Source of the DNA: Penumbrarchaeum sp964445525 | Lineage (GTDB): Archaea; Thermoplasmatota; Penumbrarchaeia; Penumbrarchaeales; Penumbrarchaeaceae | Length of the DNA: 64,000 bases | Direction: 5' to 3' | NCBI GenBank assembly: GCA_964445525.1 | Contig: CAYULA010000014.1 | Location: forward strand, 12,390 to 76,389 | Part shown: piece after piece, positions 37,101 through 46,000 of the stretch | Layout of the letters: each line of letters starts with the position of its first letter | How positions within the stretch are numbered: the stretch's first letter is position 1 | The notes under the pieces: generated by a model | What the model was told of the DNA's origin: nothing | Seen by the model: the letters and a program-made list of their open reading frames with translations, nothing else | The model's database searches: none | Position numbers and translations under genes: made by a program

Positions 37101-38506
37101 GTTTCGAACATCAAAATACCCTGTGACCGGGTGTAATCCTGTATAATGCCCAAAACTTCAGAGATTCCTTCCTTCTTGGATTCGGAAGACATTAACATAC
37201 GTGCAATATCTTTCTGAAACAGGAGATTCTCCTCGTTCCATTTCCTTTTCCTAATATCCCTCATAACACACTGTATCGATTCGAATCTATCATCTTTGAA
37301 AGTCGGACGACCGAACACTTCCACCGGGAAGGAATTGCCTGACTTTGATTTATACATGAATTCGGCAGAATCCGAGGTCCGATTGTGTATCAGGTTCTCG
37401 ATCAATGGTATGATTTTCTCGTAATCATCCGGATTGTCAAGGTATTCCAGCACATTGCTGCCAACAACCTCGTTCTGTTCATACCCTCCGAATTCTTTTA
37501 CGGTCGGAGAACAATATATTATATTACCTTGATAGTTGATGGAAAAAACGATATCTCCCTGGTTCTCTGTGAGCAGCCTGAACTGCATCTCTCTTTCTTC
37601 TATCTCTCTTCTCAATTTCAATTTCTCCGTGATATCCTCACCGGAACTGACAGTGGAGGTTATGTTTCCCTGATCATCTTTCATATAGCTATTGTGCCAG
37701 GCAATTGTCTTGACTTCACCGGATCTGGATATGATCTCGCTTTCAACGTAATGCGAGCCGGATAATTCGCCTGAAATGATCCTGTTGAAATGTGTCATTA
37801 CATCATTCCGGTTCTCTTCGGGGATCACCATATCGAACCAATTCCTTCCGAGGAGCTCCTTTTCCCTGTAACCGAGTACCTCGCATCCCTTGGGATTTAT
37901 CAATTTCACCCTCTGATCGCTTCCGATTACAACGAAGATTACTGATGCAACATCCACATATGTTTTGAGTCTGGATCCCTCTTTTTTTACTATTGCCCTT
38001 GTTCTCTTAAGCTCTTCCCTTGACTCCTCGAGTTCGGCAAGTATCTCTGCCGCATGAGCATTGGCATTTGCCAGGGCCCCGTTGAGTTTTTCAATCTCCT
38101 CGTTCTTGATCTCGATCTCGGCCATGAGTTCGCAAGCATGAGCGTTGGCTTTGGCTAGTTCATTGTTCAGGCTTTCCAGGGCCTCCTTCTTCAATTCAAG
38201 TTCAGCAACGAGTTCTGCCGACCTTGCGGTGACCTCCGACAATCTTACATTCTTCTCATCCAGCTCGGCATACAGTTCGGCAGAGTCGGCACTAACATTT
38301 GCAAGCCTCTGGGACAGGTAACGGAATTTATCCCTCTGATCCTCGAGTTTTCTGATAATTCCCTGGATATCTTTTATCCTTGTCCGGTCAAGAACGGCCT
38401 TGTTCTCTTTCGAGATTTCCTTTAACATCATTTTTATTTCGGATATTTTATCCTCGGTTTCGGATTCGAGATAACTATCCCCGTTTTTACCTTCTTTCTC
38501 TACCAT
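34121..38506 (-). CDS. Giant soluble hybrid histidine kinase (coiled coil, PAS/GAF, HK, REC)
   Basis: This protein has 1,461 residues and no transmembrane helix. A repetitive coiled coil (~1-185) carries ELxAELExK and KANAHAxELMAEI heptad-type repeats. It is followed by two PAS domains, a GAF-like region (~425-590), three more PAS domains, HisKA (MSHEIRTPMNA, near 979), HATPase (VGNALKFTEKG, SDTGIGIPEEE), a receiver (~1218-1335; ADDVESN, LLDIKMPVMDG, LLKPFSKED) and a helical tail. The ATG at 38506 has GGAGAAT upstream and lies 16 bp after the DsrE gene. The position directly behind sulfur-relay genes suggests it reads redox or sulfane-sulfur state, which is inference. Confidence 0.92.
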   Translation of the reverse strand: MVEKEGKNGDSYLESETEDKISEIKMMLKEISKENKAVLDRTRIKDIQGIIRKLEDQRDKFRYLSQRLANVSADSAELYAELDEKNVRLSEVTARSAELVAELELKKEALESLNNELAKANAHACELMAEIEIKNEEIEKLNGALANANAHAAEILAELEESREELKRTRAIVKKEGSRLKTYVDVASVIFVVIGSDQRVKLINPKGCEVLGYREKELLGRNWFDMVIPEENRNDVMTHFNRIISGELSGSHYVESEIISRSGEVKTIAWHNSYMKDDQGNITSTVSSGEDITEKLKLRREIEEREMQFRLLTENQGDIVFSINYQGNIIYCSPTVKEFGGYEQNEVVGSNVLEYLDNPDDYEKIIPLIENLIHNRTSDSAEFMYKSKSGNSFPVEVFGRPTFKDDRFESIQCVMRDIRKRKWNEENLLFQKDIARMLMSSESKKEGISEVLGIIQDYTRSQGILMFETMDDNSQGIIGNDSEKNIWTNVIKKEMKRTIKEFISAGETFSGTYELGDGTVSKMPIKEKNLFSIPMKLGSGDKGFILIFMNDTRSLRKDQVETIERTGLLIGEFLQRMQIEEMERKSRERLDMALEAGNLGLWELDIQKQNLHMDDSWLSFLGYNRDEVGKGFDSWKDLIHPQDRGTALSNMRLNPETISEKIENEFRVKAKNGTWRWLHIKGRISERDENGRALRLSGTQQDITESKNSEEELRKSEERLSTFMDSATDGFMLLDKDMRLIMANESGSERFKVPLEEAIGRKLTELVPLEERSERHDALMEVFRTGKPYFTEELVSNWNPGMNQFSMKAFRSGEDIGIIISDITKIKLAEYGTAVQKAYMEELFEGSPEAIVVLDRDDRVLRINRGFTELFGFKPEEASGCKINDLIVPEELKEEGMALTNQVSNGKTLFNETKRLTKDGQLIDVSILGTPISIEGRLEAVYGIYRDISKQKNAEKEMLKARREAEEATRMKSEFLANMSHEIRTPMNAILGFSEILSGKIEDPSLKEYLDAIRSGGKTLLRLINDILDLSKIESGKLELCYQPISISSLTEEMKKIFQNKADSKGLFLKNEILGEIPEDLHLDEVRIRQVMMNLVGNALKFTEKGGISIKSWVNPNEDGNYDLHLMVSDTGIGIPEEEKERIFGMFDQMKGQDSGKYGGTGLGLAISRRLISMMNGSIELKSEVGKGSRFHIIIEDVKRSPDAREKIEREDFQGKIMFKGSRILVADDVESNRGIVRGFLESHDLQITEVENGKEALDVLSKDGADLILLDIKMPVMDGFETAEAIRKDLKMEEIPIIALTASIIRKGEEELVFKGFNGALLKPFSKEDLLSNLANFLPHEAVKDTIEKETKTCSESGEIDISCFYRPDSSEIPDKIIRELEEPLKKATDTSSMDSMEEVSNKLQALGRDLDIQELSRLGSDLNENVRRFDIEGMTNNLRKASNLVSKLKNNLNTGELVK

Positions 38507-38522
38507 TTGTATTCTCCATATT

Positions 38523-38909
38523 TCAGAAAGTGGCAACACTGGTTTCCTTTCCGACCATGCTTACAACAGTTGACAGTCCGGCAAGCTCGGCCTCCTCGTA
38601 GAATTCCTTTGACTGCAGGTCCTTTGGAATGGAACAGTAATACTGGGTGCAGGGGGCGCATATGAGCATCTTCCCTCCAAGTGAGAAGAACTGTTCTATG
38701 TATTCATCCAGAGGATCGAAACCTTCCACCTTGACTCCTTTGCTCGATTCCTTCAGGGACCATATTGTCCCGTCCATTGTCAGGAACATTGTAACATTCT
38801 TTCCCAGGGCCAGTGCCGTGCAAGCCCATCCATAGGCAAGAGTGGCCGCTGCTCCCCTGTCCTGTTTCCCGGTTCTGAGGACCACAAGCACCTCGGCGTC
38901 ATTATCCAT
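38523..38909 (-). CDS. DsrE-family protein (small)
   Basis: This 128-residue DsrE/DsrF-like fold protein has the pattern VLVVLRTGKQ, AYGWACTALALGKNVTMFLTMDGT and a Cys-bearing loop GKMLICAPCTQYYC. Members carry persulfide on a conserved Cys in sulfur-relay systems (for example TusD/DsrE); the CAPC region is in the expected place. GGAGGT lies five bases before the ATG. It follows the larger DsrE-type gene by 19 bp and precedes the giant hybrid kinase. Confidence 0.85.
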   Translation of the reverse strand: MDNDAEVLVVLRTGKQDRGAAATLAYGWACTALALGKNVTMFLTMDGTIWSLKESSKGVKVEGFDPLDEYIEQFFSLGGKMLICAPCTQYYCSIPKDLQSKEFYEEAELAGLSTVVSMVGKETSVATF

Positions 38910-38928
38910 TAAATACCTCCTTTTTGAT

Positions 38929-39516
38929 TCAAATGAAAAGTGTTATCTTGCTGTTTAGAGAGAGCGATAGGAATGATGTTACCCCGCACCAGTTTGTCTT
39001 GTCTCCCTCTATGATGTCATCACATGTCAGCCCGAATAGATCCATCGAAGTGTCACAGCAGTGGAATACAGCTCCCAATTCCCTGGATTGTTCAATTAGA
39101 ACCGGAAGATCATCGATACCCTTCTCCTTGAGCAAGCTCTTCATGGCTTTTTTTCCCATACCTCCGAAATTCATTCGTGAAAGCGGAAGTTCATCTGCCG
39201 AAGAAGGCATCATTTTATTCATGAGTCTTGATGACCTATTTCCTTCGCTTTTTGAATCCTTTGATCCATTTTTCAAAGCATTAGCTCCCCAGAATGTGAA
39301 GAAAAGGTGAACCTCCATCCCGAGTGCCAGAGCTCCGTTGGCAATTGTGAAAGCGGCAAAGAGCCTATCCCATTCACCGCTGAAACAGACTATTGAAACC
39401 TTCTTTTCCGTTAACTGTGAGTCGAGCTGATTCTGGAGGGATTCAATTCTTCTTTCAAGTTCCGTTAATCGGCCTTCGACGGAATCTTTTACTGTAGTGG
39501 GTTTCGGATCAGCCAT
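38929..39516 (-). CDS. DsrE/DsrH-like protein with N-terminal coiled coil
   Basis: This 195-residue protein has a ~35-residue coiled coil (LTELERRIESLQNQLDSQL) followed by a DsrE2-type domain. The domain motifs are SIVCFSGEWDRLFAAFTIA, GMEVHLFFTFWGANAL and the Cys motif FHCCDTSMDLFGL, where related proteins have A-C-x-M-S-x-D. This Cys is the likely persulfide carrier. It follows the TusA-like gene by 9 bp. TusA plus DsrE-type pairs form sulfur-transfer chains in sulfur oxidisers and in tRNA thiolation. Confidence 0.88.
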   Translation of the reverse strand: MADPKPTTVKDSVEGRLTELERRIESLQNQLDSQLTEKKVSIVCFSGEWDRLFAAFTIANGALALGMEVHLFFTFWGANALKNGSKDSKSEGNRSSRLMNKMMPSSADELPLSRMNFGGMGKKAMKSLLKEKGIDDLPVLIEQSRELGAVFHCCDTSMDLFGLTCDDIIEGDKTNWCGVTSFLSLSLNSKITLFI

Positions 39517-39525
39517 GTCTAATCC

Positions 39526-39756
39526 TCAGGCAATGAGTATCCTTGCGGTCACGACCTGTCCGTTTTTGGAAAGCTTCTGGAGAGGATTGCCGGTTGTGTC
39601 GCACCAGGCCTTTACATCACTTTCAAAGGCAAGATCGTCGGCCTGGATCTCAATCACACTTCCCTTGTCTATCTTTCTTCTTGCCTTTGCAAGTTCGATG
39701 ATCGGACGGGGGTATTTCATACCCTTTGCATCGATCTGGACGGTTTGATCTTTCAT
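39526..39756 (-). CDS. TusA/SirA-like protein lacking the CPxP cysteine
   Basis: This 76-residue protein has the full TusA fold pattern (DAKGMKYPRPIIELAKARRK, then GSVIEIQADDLAFESDVKAW). The sulfur-carrier Cys of the CPxP motif is replaced by Tyr (KYPRP). One cysteine remains near the C-terminal half (AWCDTTGN), a position also used in some family members. It may have changed from sulfur donor to sensor or scaffold, or act through the remaining Cys. ATG 39756 was chosen over GTG 39765 because AAGGTGAAG then has proper spacing. It is the first gene of the operon running to 32940. Confidence 0.85.
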   Translation of the reverse strand: MKDQTVQIDAKGMKYPRPIIELAKARRKIDKGSVIEIQADDLAFESDVKAWCDTTGNPLQKLSKNGQVVTARILIA

Positions 39757-39772
39757 CTTCTTCACCTTGCAA

Positions 39773-39784
39773 TTAACATGTTAA
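39773..39784. promoter_or_regulatory. Perfect palindrome upstream of the TusA-DsrE-kinase operon
   Basis: TTAACATGTTAA is a 12-bp perfect palindrome 17 bp before the TusA-like ATG, within the probable core promoter (a TATA-like TATTTACTT is adjacent on the minus strand). It could be an operator for the operon. Confidence 0.45.
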
Positions 39785-40019
39785 GTAAATAATCCAGCTT
39801 GATATCGAATTTCAGTTCAAACATCCAGAAGGTGTTTATTTAATGGTTATTTCACAGGTTCGCATATTGATATCAATAATTTTCTTGGCCAAGTTCTTTG
39901 AATCATTTAAATCAAGAAACCTGAAAGTTCTAAATATACATTAGAAAACAATATATCGGGAGAGATTGATACCCTTTCTGAAATTTATACCAATTTTTTA
40001 CATGAATGGGGGTCTTTCC

Positions 40020-43000
40020 ATGTTCGGATTGGAGAAGAGAACAGGCCGTATGCTCAAGATAAAATCCATAGTCATATCAGTTTTGATGGTCCTGACATCC
40101 ATCATTTTGGTTCAGGGATCCGAAAAAGCATATTCCGTATCCTCGGGCGATCTCGTTCTGCATTATAATTTTAATGAAGGTTCGGGTCAAAACGTTTCAG
40201 ATTCAAGCGGTAACGGATGGGATGCAACATTAGGCTTGGATTACGAAGAAGGAGAAAGGGATCCAGAATGGGTCTCCGGTGTAAACGGAACCTGTCTGGA
40301 ATTTGACGGTGTGGAAGACCTGGTCATGTGTAATCCGTTTGATATGCCAGAGGATGAATTTACCGTTGCATTCTGGCTTAAAACAGGTGAAAATGATAGG
40401 AGAATATATCCTTTCTCATATGCTGTTGAGGGGGAGGATAATGAGCTTTTGATCTACATGGATGATGACATCACGGTAGAGGTTGACTGGCCCAATGAGT
40501 TTCATGTAGATAGGGACCTGAGAGATAATGAATGGCACCATCTTGCGATCACTTGGAGAAGTGATAATGGTACCATAGATATGTACGTTGATGGCATATT
40601 GGAAAGGTCAGCCACAACGGCTGAGGGTGAGACCTTAGAACAGAACGGATCTCTTATGCTGGGTTATGAGCAGGATTCAGTTGGGGGTGGATTTGAAAAT
40701 GAACAGGGTTTCGCCGGGTCCATGGATGAACTTATCATCACAGGTTCTTACATGAACTCTACCGAAATCATGGATCTGTTCGGTGAATACAATCCCCCTC
40801 CCTCGGGTCTTGAAATTTTTCCTGGTAGCCAGTTCCTTGATCTTTCTTGGAATTCTGCAGAGGATCTCGGCCTTGACTTCTATAATATCTATCGTGTGGG
40901 CCCCGAAGATATCGGAAGCGGTTTGAGAGGATTCTATTATAACAACAGCAATCTGACCGATCTGCGGTTTTCAAGAATAGATGATCAGGTTAATTTCGAC
41001 TGGGGATTCGATTCTCCGGGTGGTGATATTGATGATGAAACATTCTCGGTCTCATGGAGAGGATATCTGAAACTGGAAAATGATGGGCAATATGATTTCT
41101 ACACTACCACCGATGATGGATTGAGGCTCTGGGTCGACGGGGATCTAATTATTGACGACTGGAATAATCATGCATCAACGGAAAGAACGGCATACAAATA
41201 TCTGGAGAGGGGATTTCATTCCATAAGATTGGATTATTATGACAATTCACTTACAGCCACGGTAAAAATGGAGATGGATGGCCCTCGTTCTCCAAGGATG
41301 ATCATACCTTCGGATCTGCTGTTTTCCTTCAACCTGACGGAAATGGAATCGATCGGAACCTCCGCTTCCAACAATTTCAGGGATTCGGATCTGGAATCAG
41401 GGTCCCCGTATTTTTATCAGATCAGCTATATCGACGGGGACGGTATCGAGAGCGGTCGCTCCGGAATCGAGGGTGGAATACCCTCTGTGCCTTCAACGTT
41501 CATTGTGAATCCTTATGAAGCTGACGGAACCGTCGGTCAGAAACTGAAATTCAGATTAACCATTGGCAATGATGCAAGATACAATGATTGGTTCGAATTG
41601 GAGGTTCTGGAACCATTCGCCGGATGGGTGACCCTTGAAGGAGATGAATATTTCATTGAATCAGGAAGGAGAGAGTATCTGGATATGTTTGTGGACATCC
41701 CCTTGAATGCAACAGATGGGACTGTTCAGATCCGGATGGAGATGAAATCTTCTCTAAACGATGTTGTTCAGGTTGCATCCGTGTGGATTGACATATCAAC
41801 GGATCCCGTTTTAATGAATCTCAGACCCTATGACGGTTTCCGATCTGGATCAACCGAAATCATGATATCATGGGATACGGCTATTTTATCTTCAACGAAA
41901 GCCTATCTCAAGAAAAAGGATGAGAGTACATATACGGAATACAACGGGACAAACGGCATTTATCATGTTGTGAATATTTCAGGTCTTTCCAGGGAAACCT
42001 ATTACGAATATTACGTAGTATCTGTCTCGGAATTCGGTTCTACTCAAAGTGATGTAAGGGATTTCTACGTGGACAAAGGAGTGCAGTTCAAGGTATCCTT
42101 AATGGATGAATCAATAAAGAGAGATTACGGACAGATGGTCACTGTTCATGTGCAAAACACCGATGATAAACTGCATCATGTTATTGTTACGGTTGACAAC
42201 CCGCATGATGATCTTGTTGCAGGTTTTGTTGGTTCGGGATCTACAGATCGCTCACTTCCCGTCATGCCAGGTACAACGTCAGTTGTAAAACTTGCCCTCC
42301 ATGCCCAGGATGCAAAGGATATCGAGCACAGATTATTCCTTAACCTTACAACAGTTTCGTCAGATGGAGATGAGCCTCTTAAATCCTATGCTGTTATGAA
42401 AGTCAGATTGGATCATGTTTTCGTTAACCTGACCCTGACTGAAGTATCGACCGATCCTTATACACTTACGAAGAAGATACGTATAGAAAATACAGATGAC
42501 ACTGTAACGGATCTAAGGGTTTACTCACAGGACAGGTATTCTTCCTATCTGAATATGGAACCATCTATCCAGCATGGAAACCTCAGGTCGGGTCACTCCA
42601 TTGAAATTGATATATCCCCCCAGCTGACGTTCAGTTTCATCCCCTTCACATCGACAATATTCGTATCGGCCTATGACAAGACCTATCATATCGATCTTGA
42701 TTTTTCCCCTCCTTCTGGCTGGGATGTTTTCTGCGCATCGCTTTTCCCCAACTGGGGAGGTTTTCCTTTCGTGGAGATCCCTGAAAATGATATGGACATG
42801 GATGGATTGCTCGATGGTGAGGATGACGATATAGACGGTGACGGCATTCCGAATTCAGAGGAACCTTCATTCACCATGGATACCGATAATGACGGATTTC
42901 CCAACATGATCGACCCGGATGATGACGGAGACGGAAATCCGGACATCAGTGATCCATGGAGAATTGATTTCGACAATGACTGGATCCCGAATTATATCGA

Positions 43001-46000
43001 TCCAGACAGGGATGGAGATGGAATAGATAATATCAATGATACCTACCCGGACGATCTGGACAATGACGGGATCAACAACGGCAGGGACCTGGATGATGAT
43101 AATGACCGCATTAAAGACAGTGATGATTATCACCCCCAGGATCATGATAACGACGGTGAAAATGATGACAAGGATTCCGATGATGATAACGACCTCATCT
43201 CTGATGTTTCCGATACTTACCCTTACGATCAAGATAATGACGGGAATCCCGATGTTGATGACGGTGATTGGAAAGGGGGCGGAGAGGCAAGCCCGAAATC
43301 CAATAAATGGAATCCGAATCCGGCTCCTGGGGGTTCTCCTGGGAATTTCGGAGGAGGAGGGGGTTCTGATTCATCCGGGGGAAGCGATTGGTACTGCACC
43401 AACAAACCTGAACTAGACCTGGCCGAGCTATTACTATTCCTTTTTGATCTCGGTATGATTCTATTCGGATTGGTTACTGGAATACTGGCTGCCAGTGCAA
43501 CCGCTGCTTGCATGTGGGGATTGATTGGGATTATCGGAGGATTCATCAAAGACCAGGCAATGGATGCTGCCTGGGGTTCCTTCGAAGATATGACGGGATT
43601 CAACTGGGCTGCCACAAGAAAGAGTTTTGTTCAGAGCGGTCTTGATTTCTTCGGATTATCCAGAGGAACAAAGAATTCGGGACCGACAAGAGGGATCGAT
43701 GATGTGCTTAAATATTATAACCTGGCTGAAACGGATACATCGGATTATCCGGTTACTCTTGTTAATACTAATGGTATCCATTATTTCTGGCAGGAAGAGG
43801 TGGACTCCGTTGTGCAAATACATTATGCCACCAGTCAGGAGATAACCAGGCAACCCGTGGAGGAGATCTTGCTGACCAACACCTCTACCGACTCGGTTGA
43901 TCCTTCCGTTATCTCCGACCCATACGGAAGGATCTATCTGGTTTATGCGGAAAACGGGCCATCTTCCAGCAGGCTCATGGTAAAATGGACGGATACCGAT
44001 GGAAACTGGGATGAGAGTGTCGAGGTAGCCAGTTCCACGGGTAATATTCACCAACCCCAGATGATGAAGGACTCCAGGGGAAGATCCCACCTGGTTTGGA
44101 TGGACAGCAGATATGGTAATTACGAGATAATGCATTCCTATTCCGATAGTCTCTATCATGACCACCCCCATATTGAAACACCAAAGAGATTGACCGATAC
44201 CCTGTCGGTTTCTGCCCAGCCTGAGATTGGCATCGGAGGTAACAACGATGTTCACGTTGTATGGTCCGACGGATCGGGGGCATCCAGGGAGATCTATCAT
44301 ATAATGAGCGATGACAGGGGAGAAAGCTGGGGTTCCAACTACCAGGTCTCCAATTCCGGAAATGGTACGGGAGAACCGGCACTGGCATTGACTGAACAGA
44401 ATGTCGTCCATGTTGTATGGAAGGATTCGAGACATGGAGAGAGCGAGCTTTATTACAGAAAGGGGCCTGATTCAGCATCAAGCTGGGGGGAAGAGGAAAG
44501 ATTGACGGATGACACCTCCTATTCCGAGTTTCCCGTTCTGAATATCTACAAGGAAAATCTGATCCTGACCTGGCACGATGACAGAACAAATATCGATCTT
44601 CTCTATTTCAAGACATATAATTCAACAGAAGGTGAGTGGTCGCTTACCAAGCGTGTGCCTGCTGGTATTCCAACTCTCGATTCCCTGTTTTTCGAGTTGG
44701 AACTTACTCCGAAGGACTCATCAGGCGAGGTCAAACCCCATGACTTCTACCTCATGCTGGATGACATAGTAATCGGTTCCGTCATAAATCAGGTTCCCGA
44801 CGGAAAGTATCTTTTCGAGATACCCATGGATGTCCTATCAGCAGCATCGGCTGCAAGGTCCACAGGCAAACTGAAGCTGGTGACCAAACACATGAATCCG
44901 GGTCATTACACGGTTGCTGCCAACTGGAAGCTGATGTGGCATTTCACATATGATAATACCTATGTCTGTGCTCCGGATCAGTACACTGCCGATATGTATT
45001 TGAGGGAAAATCTTTCCGATCGGTGGTTGACCGAGGATCCTGCCATTTACGCCAATGATATCAGTCTGTCCGATTCCATGCCGGATTTGAATGACACCAT
45101 ACAGATCACCGCAACCGTGAGAAATCAGGGAGGTGATGCTGCACAAGATGTTGAAGTGAGATTCTACGAACAGGAACCGGGAAACTCTTCCAGACAGATC
45201 GGAGATACTTTGATAATTGAATCATTGGCACCTCATGGAAATGAGTCGGTAACCGTCCAATGGACCGCATCAAGCAACGCGTCCAGGATTTACGTCGTGG
45301 TTGATGAGGATGAAAAAATCAACGAACTTGTCGAGACAAATAACGTGGAGTATATCAGGGTAACGGTTTTGAGGGAAGAACCTCCAAAGTGTATGATAAG
45401 TATAAACGGCGGGAACCTCTATACCCATCGTGATTATGTAATAATCTCAATAGAAACGGATTCTGCAAATGAAGTATCCCACTATTCTCTCTCAAATGAT
45501 AATATCACATGGTCCGATTGGATGTGGATAAACACACACGTTTCCTGGTATCTGGAAGAGGATACAAGGTCCGATACAATTGAAGAGGATCAGAGAACCA
45601 TATATTGCAAGGTTATGGATATGGCAGGTCTCCAGTCAGAGGTAATATCGGCAAAGATTGGATATTATCCTGACAATCCTGTAGTATTGAATTCTTCCCT
45701 TAATGAGGGAATCGTCGATGTCAACGAATCGATTTCGATAGAGTTCAACAATCCCATGGACGATATCTCAACAAGAACCTCAGTTATCTTAGAACCATCC
45801 CTTGACGGATCCTTTTTCTGGGAGAATTATACTTTGTTCTTCAAACCTATGGATGGTTGGGAACCAGATCTGATCTACAACATCACAATACTCGACACAG
45901 CGATGGATTTCGCTGGAAGAGAAATAGACCGGGAATACAACTGGTCCTTCATTGCCATTGAGGAGGGTCCCGGAGATGATGATGACGATGATTACACGGA

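Noticed and set aside
42780..43270. Repetitive GAT/GAC-rich DNA that looks like a tandem-repeat or CRISPR-like array, with long antisense ORFs
   Set aside because: It encodes the Asp-rich calcium-binding repeats of the giant surface protein. The units vary in length and sequence, and the antisense frames are shadows of the Asp codons.
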